In this document: positions 1-12,400 of the stretch, piece by piece
Layout: every line of letters starts with the position of its first letter
Position numbering within the stretch: the stretch's first letter is position 1
Source of the DNA: Manihot esculenta
Lineage: Eukaryota; Streptophyta; Magnoliopsida; Malpighiales; Euphorbiaceae
Length of the DNA: 64,000 bases
Reading direction: 5' to 3'
Assembly: GCF_001659605.2 (NCBI RefSeq)
Contig: NC_035170.2
Span: forward strand, 22,335,190-22,399,189
Translations under genes and position numbers: made by a program
Notes under the pieces: generated by a model
Database searches by the model: none
What the model was told of the DNA's origin: nothing
What the model saw: the letters and a program-made list of their open reading frames with translations, nothing else

Positions 1-437
1 AAAAAGTGGTATATGAATTACATATTCTTCAAATTTTAACTTTTAAATGAGTGTAGGCTGAATATGCATTTGTTTTTAATAGATTATCACATTTAACCTT
101 TCTAGATTCTTAAAGAAAAAAAATTAAAAAATTGATTTTTTTTAGTCTAACTAAATAAAATTTCATTGAGATAAATTTTACTCTCTTTTTTCCATGATTT
201 TTTTTACTTATGTATTTTGCTATCTCAAAATTTTATCATTTTCAATTTTTATTTTATAATTAAAATATAAATTAGTTATTATAACTCTATTTAATTTATC
301 ATATTTTTAATACAATCCCTCATTAATTTTTTTTTTCTAAATGAGAATTCAAACCATCTAACAATATTTAATTTAAATAATATTTTATTAATTAATAATA
401 ATTTTATTATTTTTTTTTGAATCAAGAAAAACTTTAT
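1..437. other. AT-rich non-coding DNA
   Basis: Almost pure A/T with homopolymer runs and no open frame or recognisable repeat. The T-rich stretch at about 409-437 is the complement of an A-rich tail and probably belongs to the LINE relic that follows on the minus strand. Confidence 0.6.
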
Positions 438-776
438 TTATCTTGTACAATAATAATCCAAGAGACAATCAGTAATGTCAATCCAAATCTTAAATCTACC
501 ATGATGAATAGACTCTCTAGGTAATAAATGGGAGGCTCTATTTTCTGAACGCCGTACCCAACAAACATGAATGTTACCCTGAGACCGCATAACATCTTTG
601 CAATCAGAAACAACTAATCCAAATTCTGAAAAGTCATCCAGAGGAGAGCGAATAGCTAAGGCTAAGGATTGGTTATCCGTAAAAATACAACCTGCCTGAA
701 AAAAACAATCTGTAGCAGAAGATAAACATTGACGCAAGGTCAAAGATTCAGCAATAATTTTATTATTTAAATACAA
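438..776 (-). pseudogene. LINE-type RNase H-like domain fragment
   Basis: The minus-strand frame reads as a plant RVT_3-type RNase H domain, the kind found at the C-terminus of many plant LINE reverse transcriptases and in 'putative ribonuclease H' proteins. Visible landmarks are an AES-LTLRQCL helix with an acidic residue (E10), FTDNQSL with an acidic residue (D34), a DDFSEFGLVVSDCKD stretch and the WVRRSENRASH motif near the end. No reverse transcriptase or endonuclease lies upstream, so only the 3' end is present. The A-rich tail expected of a LINE lies just beyond the stop, seen as poly-T on the plus strand near 409-425. It is most likely a 5'-truncated LINE copy and not a working gene. 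An isolated RNase H-like host gene is less likely because nothing upstream resembles a first exon. Confidence 0.65.
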
Positions 777-1320
777 CTTAATATCTCCATTTTATATTAA
801 AAATGGATATAGTAGAATAATTAATAAAAACAGTTATCCTTTAACTAAAATAAAAATAGTTTCTTAAAGTGAACAATAATTATAAAACTGAAAAAGTTAT
901 AAATTAGAATTTTATATTTATCAAAATCTAATTCTAGTTAAATTAAAATTAAAATTTAGTATAATTATATTGATTTCAATAAGAAATTACATGCGCATTG
1001 TCTTAATACTGATACCTTAGTATCCACAACATTTAAAGTCTCAGTCTTAATGCCCTAGCTGTGAAGTTTGTTTTACATTTGGAGATTTATTCCATTACTG
1101 CAAAATTTCAATCCTGCTGTAGCAAGTGATATCAGAGCTAAAATTTGTTTTACTGGACTTATGTTTAGAGTGAAGACAAGTACATAAAAACATCCTTAAA
1201 CCATAATTGTAGGCAACCATTGCATCGGGCTCTTTTTAAGACTCGTGTAATTTTTATAAAAAATATCAAAACAATGTTCGAAAGGAAATATTTTTCAAAC
1301 CAAAGCTTGTCTTATTATAA
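777..1320. other. 3' flank of the P450 gene
   Basis: AT-rich DNA between the LINE relic and the 3' end of the P450. No coding signal is seen. Base composition is less extreme at 985-1250, but I recognise nothing there. Confidence 0.5.
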
Positions 1321-1326
1321 TTTATT
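1321..1326 (-). terminator. Candidate poly(A) signal of the P450 gene
   Basis: The minus strand reads AATAAA about 95 nt beyond the P450 stop codon. This is a suitable distance for a plant near-upstream element. Such hexamers are common in AT-rich DNA, so this is suggestive only. Confidence 0.35.
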
Positions 1327-1420
1327 CTGACAGCATAGTGTATTTTCGGTTCCAGTGCTATTTTCCAATTGGATTCCAAACCTCTGGAGCCATACACAAT
1401 CCGTAGATATCCAGAAATTA

Positions 1421-4400
1421 TTAATCCTTATGAGGGAAAAGACGAAGTGGAAGTTCCTTAGCAGGCGCTGAAAAAGGATTAACAATGATTTTCTCGTCAG
1501 GAATTATTTTCTGAAAGGTGAACCTTTTGATCAAGTTATGCATGAAAACTAGTATTTCCAATCTAGCATATTCTTTTCCAGGGCACATTCTAGGTCCTCC
1601 ACCAAATGGAACATATGTATAAGGTTTTGGCCCTTTCCCTTCAAATCTACTTGGATCAAAATTTTCAGGTTCTGGAAAGTATTCTGAACACTTATGGGTT
1701 GAATTTGCACTCCAATACAACTGCATATATTAATCAAACAAACGTGTTAATTACTTTTCAGATAAAACTGCATATATAACTTAATTTTTTTATCGGTAAA
1801 ATATTTTTCGTTAACTAATTTTTTTTAGTATTCTAAACACTAAAAAATATAAAAAGTATTTTTTTCAAAAATATTTTCTATGAAGCATACAAAACCTAAG
1901 TGTTAATGATATTACCTTCCAGCCTTTTGGAATAAAAAAGCCATTGAAGTTGAATTCATTGATGACTTCCCTGAAAGCACCTTGAAGAGGGGGTGCAACT
2001 CTCATCACTTCACAAGCCACATTCCATGAATATTTCATCTTTTGAATGTCTTCCCAATTCAGCATTTCTCCTTTCCCTTTTCTTTTGGCAATCTCCATTT
2101 GCTCTATTTTTCATATTGCCCACAAAAAATTAAAAAGAAATTAATGTCACTCTCCGCCTAATAAATCCAATAAAAGCATAACAAATTTTATTATTTTTAA
2201 CAATTAAATTAAAAATTCATTCATTAATTTTTCCTCTTCACTACAGTCAAATAAAAAAATATAAATTTATAAATAATTATATATCAAAATACAGAATAAA
2301 AAATTATTATTTGAACGGTTTTAAAAATTATATTAAAATATTTTTAAAATTTTAAAAAGTCTGCTAATTAGTCATTTCATTAATTTTAGCCGTTAAATAT
2401 TACAAAAATAAAAATTATTATTTAATCTCCGTGTATAGAAAAATTCACTAATTAATTCATTAATTTTAAAAAATACGATACAACGATCTTAAAATTTTAA
2501 AAAATTTACTTTCTTATATCAATTTTAATTGTTAAGTGTTAAAAAAAATTTTCAAATGTATGTTCTCGGTATGAATTAATTAATTAGTAGATTTTTTTAT
2601 AAAATTGAAAGACCAATTAATAAATTTTCTCTCACTACAGAGATTAAATAGTAAAATATTTAATAATTAAAAAATTAATTAATAAATTTTCTCTCACTAC
2701 AGAGACTAAATAGTAAAATATTTAACAATTAAAACTAATGAAAAGACTAATCGATATATTTTTAATAACTTAAAGATCTTGTAATATTTTTTTTTAAAAT
2801 AAAAAGACCAATTAATGAATTTTTCTATATCATAGAAATTAAATAGTAAATTTTTCTTGTAAAAAAATCTAAAATACAAGTAGGTATTTTTACAAAATTG
2901 AAAGACTAATTGATAAATTTTTTATATAACATAGTCTAAATAATAAAATATTTAACAACTAAAACTAATACTAACGAAAAAATTAATTAATAGATTTTTA
3001 AAATTTCAAGAATGTTTTAATTTATTTTTTAAAATTTAAAAACCAATTAATGAGATTTTCTACTAAATAGTAAATTTTTCTTATAATAATAAAATAAAAA
3101 TATATTTTATAAATTAATTAAATAAATATATATTTAAAAATATGAATTTGATAAATGGAAATAAAATTTTAAAACTTTTAATAATAATCTAATAAAAATT
3201 GTAAAAAAAAATAATGGTTGGATAGAATTCGTAATAAGAAAATTAAAACTTGAAATTTTTAGTTTTTGATTTTTTGATTTCTTGATTTCAAAAATATTTT
3301 ATAACAAGTAAATGCAACACTCTCAGATAAATAAATTTTGTAATTTTTTATTAAATAAAAAATAAAAAATAAAAAATCACAGCAATAACTAATGCATTTT
3401 TATTGGTTCGATTAATTTGAAATCGTATTGAATAGTATAATTAAGGGGACAAACTACTCATTTCAAATCTTAGAATACTCTAAATCAATAACTCAAATTT
3501 AAAACATCTATTAAAAATAATAAATTCTTTTCTTATAAAGAACTATTGACGTTAAAAATCTTAATTTTTAGTTCATTTTGCGATTTAATTTTTATTTTTA
3601 AATTTTAACATAACAAATTAAATTTTAAAATTTATAAAATTTTTATTTATAAATAATATCTCTATTTATATGACATGTCGTCTGAAATTATTTATTATTA
3701 ATTAGATATCCGTATAAAATTAATTGACATATCAGAAAACTTTTAAGCCATCATCCTTTCTGTCTTTTTCAAAAATTAACACCCTGCATCTCCTATCCCT
3801 TTCCATTTTCTAATTCGATCATTGAATCATAACTCATCTCCACTCCATTTCCATCGCCCTCACCTTCCTATCCCAACTCTTCACCAGCTCTCCCAGAACA
3901 TAGACACTACAATACGTCTATCATCTTTTAGCAAAACGACGGCAAAAATTATATATATATTTTTTCTTTTGTCTATAGATTAAGGAGAGGGAGGTTTTGA
4001 TGGGAATCGTATCCTAGCTGTGTGAGGAGAACACAAATGCCTTTGCCAACCAACTAATTTTAATTAGATAATTTCATAGAGGGAAAGGAAAATAAATATT
4101 TTCCTTCACTTGTTTGGATTAGCAAAAAATAAAATAAAAAAAATTATTTTCCTTTATTTGAAAAGAAATGAGAGAAAAGAAAAATAATAATATGTTTATA
4201 AATTTACCTTTATATATTTTTTAAATTCTTTTTATTATTCATATAGGAATATATATGTAAATTTAAAATAAAAGTATAACTTTTTCTTTATTTTCTCTCC
4301 AAATTAGAGAGAAAATAACCAAATAAAAATAAAAATTATTTTCCATCCCTCCTTTATTTTCTCCTCTCTTTCCGAACAAAGGAAAGGAAAAATACTAATT

Positions 4401-7400
4401 ATTTTCCATATTTATTTACCTTCCCCTCCTATTTTCACATATCCAAACATAGGCTAAGGGTTGTAGGCTACAAATTTAGCTTTATCAATTATTGTTTTTG
4501 TAGAAACGTCCTCTTTGCTCTTTTTTTTTTTTTTTTTTCCCTCAAAGTAGAAATTTTCCTTTGATTCAATGATCGTTTAATTACAGTTATCACATTTAAT
4601 TACAGTTATTACAAATTTAGCTTTATCATCAACTGCCACCTATCACATTTAATTACAGTTAAAATTTTCCTTTTTGATGTCCTTTTGGAATTTAAGAAGT
4701 TCTGCTATAAACAGTTACAATAATTTTTTTTTTGTAAATATATAATTTAAACTTTAATTTTTTAATTTAAAAAATCAATTCATATCATGATATTTTTTTT
4801 TTGTTAATTCTAACATCAAAATTTTTATAAAAATATAATTATTTAACATTTTAATTTTATAAAATATAATTAACTCTTAAAAATTTAGAAAAAAATAAAT
4901 TATATTTATATACAAAAGTTGATAATTATATTTTTATAAAGATAAAAAGTAAAAAATTAATAATAAAAAATATAATTTGCAGTAACATTTTTGAAATTTG
5001 ATAAAATCTATTGATAAAAATATATCTTTATTTTTAATAAAAAAGTTATATTTATATATTATTTTAATAATAAAAATTTAAAAAATTACTATTTTAATTT
5101 TAAAACTCATTAAATTTAGCACTTATAGATTTAACCTCCTGATAAAGCGTATTCGAATAAACATAAGAGATTTTATCTATTAATTTTTTTATTTATAATC
5201 ATAAATAATTTTAATTTTTAAATTATAAAAATTAATATTCAGTAAATACAAAAATCAATTTAGACCGATTCCAACGATAATATACAAGTATAAAAATTAA
5301 TTTTTAATTAAATATATAAATTAATTTTAAAATTTAAAATTTTATAATTTTTATATTTACAGAATATAAAAATTAATTTTAAAAAGAAATGAAAATTTGT
5401 TATTTTAATTTTTATACTTACATAATATTAATTTTTTATTTACTACGATAATAAATAAAAAAATAATGAATGAAACTCATAAGTTGACCCATTTTCAAAA
5501 ACTAAAATAATAATCTTTTATTTTTTTATTGCTAAAATAATGAATAAAAATAATTTTTATTAAAAAAGATTAAACACTTAAGGAGATATTTTAGTTATTA
5601 AAAAAATAATATATATTTTTTATTTACAAAAAAATTATTTTAATAAACGAAATTAAATTTAAAAATTAATTTATTATCAAAAATTTAAAATGAGACTACT
5701 TGATAGGTTCTACCAAAATTAAGGAACGTTTTTATAAATCACCCATAAAAATTCCATCTCTCCGGTCTCTAGCTACTAGGCGAGCAGAATTCAGTTCAAA
5801 TCGAAAAAACCGATCGAATCGAATTGATTTAAAAATTTGATTCGATTTTTTTATATATTTCGGTTCGGTTCAGTTTTTAATTTCAGAAATTTCAGTTATT
5901 TTGGTTCAGTTTGATTTTGATAAAAAAATTAAAAAAATCGAACCGAACCGATTAGTGATAATAATATGTTTTTTAATAATATTGAGAAATATATTAAAAT
6001 TAAAATATTTTAATTAAATTTTAAAATATTAAAAATAAAATGTAAAAAATAAAAAAATTATTAAAAATCGAAACTGATCAAACCGAACCGAATCGAACCG
6101 AATCAGACCGGTTCGGTTTGGTTTCTGATCAAAATCGATTCGGTTCGATTTTCATAAACACTAGAATTTCGGTTTTTGGTTTATTTAATTCGGTTCGATT
6201 CGATTTTCATAAAACTAGAATTTCAATTTTTGATTTATTCAATTCGATTCGATTTTAAACCGAACCGACCGAATGCTGAACCCTACCAGCTACCTATCAT
6301 TTAAATTGATCTATCCACACTCCATAAAGACATTATTTTTATATTAATTTATTTATAATTAAAAAATATTTTTTAAGAAATCAATTTTTTTAAAAACATG
6401 ATTAAATTATTTATTTCACAGTAAAATGAGAATTAAAATTTAAAATAAAAATTAAAAATTAAAAAATCTCTTAAATTTATTTAAATACACTTATCAGCAG
6501 ACTAAACACGTGAGTATTATATGAAAATAAATTTAAAAGCACCCAATAATTCATATTTCAAATTTAAACTTAAACATATTTTCATATGAAATTCAAATTG
6601 TATTCACAAACACATAATAAATTTAAGATAATAATTAAAAATTATTATATATATATTAATTCACAGGAGACTTAATTAGGAAAAAAAAAAGAAAAATATA
6701 TATATAAACAGTCACTTACCTTTGTAAACACCCTGGAAAATGTGAGGGAGCTCAGCGAGATACTTGACAATGGAAGTACAAGCCGAGCTAGCAGTATCAT
6801 ATCCACCAATCAACAATCCAATAATCTTGTCTGCAATATCCATCTCATTCATGAACTCTCCATTCTCGTCACTTGTAATCAACATATGAGACAAAATATC
6901 GTCAGATGCGTTTCCTTCCGCAAGATCAACCTTTCTTTGTCTGATGATGCCCAGAAGCTCCTTTCTGATCAATTTTGACGAGTTTATGGCTCTGCGAAAT
7001 GGTGTTCCAGGCAAATCAATGGGAATGGAAAGGATTCCTGAGACCAAGTACTGAAAAGGGTCTGCAAATTTTGCTATATGGTTAGGATCCTCTAGGCTTA
7101 AAAAAAGACGACAAGCTATCCAGAAGGTGTAATTCTTTGCCAGAGGATACACAACCACTTCATCTTTGTTCTCCCAACCTGAAGCAAAGTGCCTTTGTGC
7201 AATGGAGTCCATGATACCTACATATCGCTGCAAGGCATCAGGTTTCAGGAACTGAGAAATAAATTTTCTCATTTTCTTGGCTTCTTCAATGGAGGATGAC
7301 TTGAGACTAGAAGGGAATACTTTGTTGACAGAATCAGGCCACCAGGATACAACAAGCTTGTCTTCCTTGGAGAATATAAACTTGTTGCCTTCAGCTCCAC

Positions 7401-7668
7401 AGAACACAGACATAGGGTGGCCAAACAGATTAGTTTTGAATACATTGGATGAGTATTTAGTTGTCCGATCAAAGACAAACTTTTCAGGATGACCTTTTCG
7501 TCCTGTGGACAAGAATTCCAGGCTCTCTCCCACATAGGGAAGGCCTGGTTTCCCTGGAGGAAGGTTATGGTTCTTGTATTGTGACATGTGCTTGTAGAGA
7601 AGTAAAGAGAGAGAGAAGGTGATCAATAATATGAAGAGAAGGAGAAGGGTGAGATGAAAATACTCCAT
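1421..7668 (-). CDS. CYP716A: CYP716A-type cytochrome P450 (triterpene oxidase), three exons
   Basis: Exons join as 7668-6720, 2103-1916 and 1720-1421 on the minus strand. Both introns have GT..AG ends (donors ggtaagt and gtaat; acceptors tag and gcag), and the frame is kept across both joins, giving 478 residues, the usual CYP716A length of about 480. The N-terminus is a hydrophobic ER anchor (about 1-26) followed by a proline-rich hinge ([14 protein letters not shown]). The I-helix motif is GGYDT (288-292), the K-helix ExxR is E348-R351, and the heme loop [10 protein letters not shown] puts the ligand cysteine at 425. The family (CYP85 clan) oxidises triterpene skeletons such as beta-amyrin, alpha-amyrin or lupeol, often at C-28, at the ER with a P450 reductase. 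The exact substrate cannot be read from sequence. An odd feature is Tyr290, where most CYP716A proteins have His. No neighbouring pathway gene is present. The start is the first ATG, placed directly before the anchor. Confidence 0.93.
2570..3080. repeat. Decayed AT-rich tandem repeat
   Basis: A phrase of the form 'attaatgaattttctc...agagactaaatagtaaaatattt' recurs at about 2632, 2690, 2812 and 2910 with substitutions and length changes. The two best copies, at about 2632 and 2690, are nearly identical. A similar phrase appears in the opposite orientation near 22700-22920, suggesting a dispersed family. Confidence 0.5.
4079..4438. mobile_element. Likely foldback MITE inside the P450 intron
   Basis: The left end (gagggaaaggaaaataaata) and the complement of the right end (gaggggaaggtaaataaata) form imperfect terminal inverted repeats of about 50 bp with one gap. 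Both arms also hold a 'ttccttt..ttgtt(t/c)gga' block. There is no coding capacity. I could not find a convincing target duplication, so the ends and superfamily are uncertain. Confidence 0.45.
5770..6290. repeat. Dispersed 'ggttcggttcggtt' repeat
   Basis: Rich in alternating ggttcggtt/aaccgaacc motifs that pair with each other, with 'gattagtgataataatat' in the middle. An internal duplication at about 6130-6250 repeats 'attcggttcgattttcataaa'. The same arrangement, more decayed, occurs twice at about 15650-16510. No open frame and no clear terminal repeats. Confidence 0.6.
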
Positions 7669-7707
7669 TTTCTTATTTGTTTGTATTGTATGTGTGAGTG
7701 AATGGTG

Positions 7708-7715
7708 TTTATATA
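7708..7715 (-). promoter_or_regulatory. Candidate TATA box of the P450 gene
   Basis: The minus strand reads CTATATAAAC about 40 nt before the ATG. If used, it implies a very short 5' leader (about 10-15 nt). It is the best TATA match close to the start. Confidence 0.5.
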
Positions 7716-8785
7716 GAGGAGAGTTAACGAATTATGCTTTTAATTTATAAAATAATTTTAATTTAGAGATTATCAGATTCGTACGGATGGTCAAATCATA
7801 AAATATGAAGTATTTTTATAGAGTATTCACTCGATTTATAAACATCCAACTCTCATGTTCATTCAAAAAATATATATATATACATAATCACTCACAATTT
7901 TAGTCTACTAGTAAGTGTATCTGAGTAAATTTAAGAAATTTCAGATTCTACTTCTCCAATTTTCAATCATAAATTTAAAAAATAAAATAAAATAAAACTA
8001 CTTATTACAGTATTTATTCATTAAATAATTTTAATTTAATTTAATATTCTTTAATTAATTAGTTAAGTAATTTTAATTTAATTTAATATTCTTTAACTAA
8101 ATTAAAAAACAGTAATTACGTGAAGTTAATTTATTTATAAATAACAGGAATATGCAAATTTTGATTTTAATTCAAAGATTAAATTGACTTGTCTAATTTT
8201 ACTTTTTAGTTTATTTTAATTAATAATTAAAAATTATACTTTAAATTTAGTTTGATTATAATTGAAAAAAAAAATTGGCCAGAATAGAACATACATTCAA
8301 TTAATGCAGTGTCGTTTTTGTTCACATGTTAGAAGTCCTCATTTTCAAGAAATTTTAGCGTACCCATAGTTTTGTTATGACAATTAATTACGTAATTGAT
8401 TATAATCAATTAATATTATAGAAATAAAATCGCAGTACATGCGGTGGTTGTTTATAATAATTTTTCAGCATTTCCTTTGTAAGGCACTGGGTGGAGCTGG
8501 AGAGATGGAGACTGACTTCTTGCTTTCAATGTTTGCATTTCTACACTACCACGCTGGGACACTTTTTTTTTTTTTTTTTTAAATATCCATTTATTTTATA
8601 TTTTTTAATATTTAGATATTTAAAAATTGATTAGTAACGAGTATTTTTAAAAAATTATTTTTAAAAAGCTGAATACTTTTTCATTTAATTTTTTTTATCG
8701 AAAGATTGCTTTCATTAAAAAAAAACAAGAAGGTCTAATTATAAACACTAGCCATAAGAAGAGTTCATAAACTTTCATATTCATG
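7716..8785. other. 5' flank of the P450 gene
   Basis: AT-rich upstream DNA with a poly-T run at about 8562-8580. At 8685-8745 the plus strand looks like the complement of an A-tailed retroelement 3' end (aatgaaagcaatctttcgat followed by A's on the minus strand). That tail may pair with the block at 12926-13740, on the other side of the copia insertion. Confidence 0.45.
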
Positions 8786-8790
8786 CTAGA

Positions 8791-8978
8791 GGTTAGAGAG
8801 TGAATATAATCTATACATGATTAAAAGAGATTATATAATCATAGGCTAATTGATACTATTGATTGATAAATAATTCTTATAAGTTGTCTTAACAACACCT
8901 TGTAATATGTATATAAACATAGCTATTTCAATAGAGAAGATACACAGAAATTGCTCAATTGTTCCTTATCTTGTTCCA
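8791..8978 (+). repeat. 5' LTR of the old copia element
   Basis: 188 bp, ending in CA directly before the primer site. The first base of the terminal TG has mutated (GG). It contains 'gtatataaac', a likely TATA box, near 8909-8918. Confidence 0.9.
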
Positions 8979-8991
8979 TGGTATAAGAGCA
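8979..8991 (+). promoter_or_regulatory. Primer binding site (initiator Met tRNA type)
   Basis: TGGTATAAGAGCA directly follows the LTR. It differs by one base from the classical plant copia site TGGTATCAGAGCA. Confidence 0.85.
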
Positions 8992-9483
8992 TTTGGGTTT
9001 AAAGATCCTTTGTTTCTTTTTTTCTTTTAGTTTCTCAGTAGAGAGAAACTGTTTGGTTGGGTCACCGGAATCCGGTGCTCGTTTGGTCTCACCTCCGGCT
9101 TCCCAAGGCGCACAGGCGTGTTTCCGACCATTTCCTGAAGTCCGGCGGTCATCCTGTCGGCGAGTGGATCTCACGTTGCCATTTGAAGGCTCGATTCGAT
9201 CTGTCACACGCTGGTGTGTGGAGGAGCATGGTGCTTCCGGTGAGCCTCTGGTTCCTGTTACGAGGTTGCCCCGTGGTTTCCGTCCAGTCTCCAGCGGCAA
9301 ATCTATCATCGGACGCTGTTGTAGTTGGGTTTCTCATTTGTTGTGACGAAGCATGTTCTAGATCCTCCATTCCTGATTTGTGTTTAAACTTTTTGAGGTT
9401 GGGTGTTGTGTTTTAAGGCCTGATTTCATGTCTTGAAATATTGTGTGAAGTGAATTGGTGTTCTATGCTAAGTTTTGGTTAAA

Positions 9484-12400
9484 ATGACTTCTGATAGTAA
9501 GGTTTATATTATTGAAATCATCCTATTGCCTAACAAAATTATAAAAAATTAGTTGAAAGAGTCCACTCAGGTAGCTACTATTGTCGAGATAAGTAAAACT
9601 TGCCTTATCTCCTCTTCACACAAATGAATTATTGATTCTGATGCCACAAATCACATGACAAGTAATCCTCATATTTTTGCCAGCTTTCGATCTCATACAA
9701 CACCTTCTCTTGTTACCATAGCTGATGGGTCCACCTATAATGTTGAGGGTTTTGAGACTGTTAAATCCACTTCTTCTATTACCCTATCATCTGTACTAAG
9801 TTTACCTAATCTTACTTTTAATTTAATCTCTCTAAGTAAACTTACCAAGGACCTAAATTATTGTGTCTCATTTTTTTCTGATCATTGTCTCATTCAGGAT
9901 CTTGTGACGAAGCAGATTATTGGTAAATGATATGTATCTAGTGGTCTCTACATTTTGAATACATGGGTGCCTCGGTCTGTTTCTAGTGTCGTATTTTCAT
10001 TCGAAGCACATTGTTGGTTGGAACATCCTTCTTTACCGGTTTTGAAGAAGTTATGCCCTTAATTTCATGAGATATCTTCACTCGAGTATGAGTCGTGTCA
10101 TCTTGCAAAACATCATCGAAGCTTTTTAAGTCTTAAAGTCAATAAACGAGCTGAGTCTGCTTTTGAATTAGTTTATTCGGATGTTTAGGGACCATGTTCG
10201 GCTGGATCTAAATCTGAATTAAGATATTTTATCACTTTTGTGGATGATTTTTCTAGAATGACTTGGATTTATTGTATGAATCATTATTCGGAAGTGTTTT
10301 CTCATTTTTTTGCATTTTGTGCTGAAATCAAGACTCAATTTAATGTTTCTGTGAAAACTTTGCAAAGCAACAATACTAAAAAATATATGTTAGAATCATT
10401 TCAGACTTACATGACTCAAAATGATATTTTTCACCAATCGTCATGTGTTGATACATCCGTCCAAAATGGGATAGCTGAAAAAAAGAATCGACATCTCCTT
10501 GAGAGTATTGGAACTCTGCTGTTTCAAGTGCAAGTTCCTAAGCCATTCTGGGCTAATGTTGTCTCTATTGCATGCTTCCTCATTAATTGCATGCCCTCTA
10601 AAGTACTAAATGGTGATACTCCCTATAATGTTCTCTTTCCTAAGAAGCCATTATTTTCTCTGGAACCATGACTTTTTGGCTGCACTTGTTATGTTCGGGA
10701 TGTCAGACCTCATGTGACTAAACTTGATCCTAAAGATTTAAAGTATATTTTTTTAGGATATTCTCGCCTTCAGAAGGGGTACTGGTGTTACTCTCCAATG
10801 CTCAATAAATATTTGGTCTAAACAGATGTAGCCTTTTCCGAGTAAATTTCTTTTTTTGTTGTTGCACAAACCTCCACTAGTCAGGTGGAGGATGAGTGGC
10901 TCATCTATAGAATCACATTTGATGGTGGGAACTCCTCTAATATGCCTTCTGCTGCACAATCTGATGGTGGCATTCCTTCTAGTACTCAACCTTCTGATGA
11001 ACTGGTAGTTGCTCAATTTTACTATCGGAGACCAGCACTTGATGATATATGTCCTGCATCAGAATATACTTCGCCATCAAATCCACTACCGAGTGAGCTT
11101 GACCTTCCTATTAGTCTTGTAAGTCTACCTATTATGTCGTTAACTTTCTTTCTTATGATCACCTCTTTAATTACCTTTATAGATTTCATTTCCTTACCTA
11201 AGATAGTAAAGGAGGCCCTGACCTATTCTGGAAGGCATGATGCAATGCTTAAGAAAGTCAAGGCTCTAGATGAAAATCATACTTGGGAACTAGTTGATTT
11301 ACCTCATGGCAAGAAGGTTGTGGGCTGTAAATGAGTTTTTATTGTGAAAGTTAATCCTGATGGTTTTGTTGCGAGGCTTAAGGCTCGTCTTATTGCTAAA
11401 GGCTACACCCAAACTTATGGCATTTACTACTCTAACACTTTTTCTCTTGTGGTCAAAATGACCTCGGTTCGCTTGTTCATCTCCCTAACTGCTTCTAAGC
11501 ATTGGCCTTTATACCAATTAGATATCAAAAATGCATTTTTACATGGTGATCTCCAAGAGGAGGTGTATATGGAGCAACTATCTGGGTTTGTTGCTTAGAG
11601 GGAGTACGGAAAAGTTTGTCGTTTGAAGAAATCTTTGTATGGATTTAAGCAATGTCTTCGTGCATGGTTTGGCAAGTTCAGTAAAGTTGTTAAAGAATTT
11701 AGGTTGAAAAAAAGCAAGTGTGACCATTTAGTCTTCTATAGAAATTCAATACTGGTATTATCCTCCTTGTTGTGTATGTTGATGACATTATCATTATAGA
11801 GAGGGATCTCTTCTCTCAAATCCTTATTGCATGGAGTTTTCATACCAAAGACTTGGGTCAGCTTAAGTATTTCTTGAGAGTTAAAGTCTTAAGCAGTAAA
11901 AGGGGAATTTTTTTTTATCTCAAAGGAAGTATGTCCTTGACTTACTTGTAAAAATTGGAAAGTTGGGAGTTAAACCTTATAGCACACCAATGATTCCTAA
12001 TATATATCTCACAAAAGATGATGGCGACCCCTATAATGACCCAGAGAGGTGCAGGAGATTGGTTGGAAAGTAAAAACTATCTTACGGTGATGACTCATCC
12101 AGATATTGCTTTTGCAGTAAGCGTTGTAAGCCCGTTTATGTCTACACCTACAGTGAAATATTGGACTGTTCTATAACAAATTTTATGTTATCTAAAAGGG
12201 ACCTTTAGACTCCGGATACTCTATAGTGATCATGGGCATATTGCAGTTGAGTGTTTTTCATATACTGATTGGGCATGATCCAAAAGTGATAGAAGATCAA
12301 CTATAGGTTACTGTGTGTTTGTTGGAGGAATTCTAGTGTCTTAAAAGAAATAAGCAGCAAAATGTGGTTCCAGATCCAGTGCCGAGTTAGAATATAGGAT

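Larger units (their letters stand above)
2104..6719 (-). other. Intron 1 of the P450 gene (about 4.6 kb)
   Basis: This intron makes up about three-quarters of the gene. It starts with a strong plant donor (GTAAGT) and ends at TAG. Inside are a decayed AT-rich tandem repeat (about 2570-3080), a stretch of mixed composition with no known homology (about 3745-4050), a likely foldback MITE (about 4079-4438), long AT-rich filler, and a 'ggttcggtt' dispersed repeat (about 5770-6290). I see no missed exon: the two flanking exons already give a full-length protein. Confidence 0.8.

Noticed and set aside
1121..1142. A primer-site-like phrase (gtgatatcagagct)
   Set aside because: There is no LTR end or gag/pol around it, so the match is probably chance.
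7269..7535. Open frames on both strands inside P450 exon 1
   Set aside because: They overlap the P450 coding frame out of phase and show no domain.
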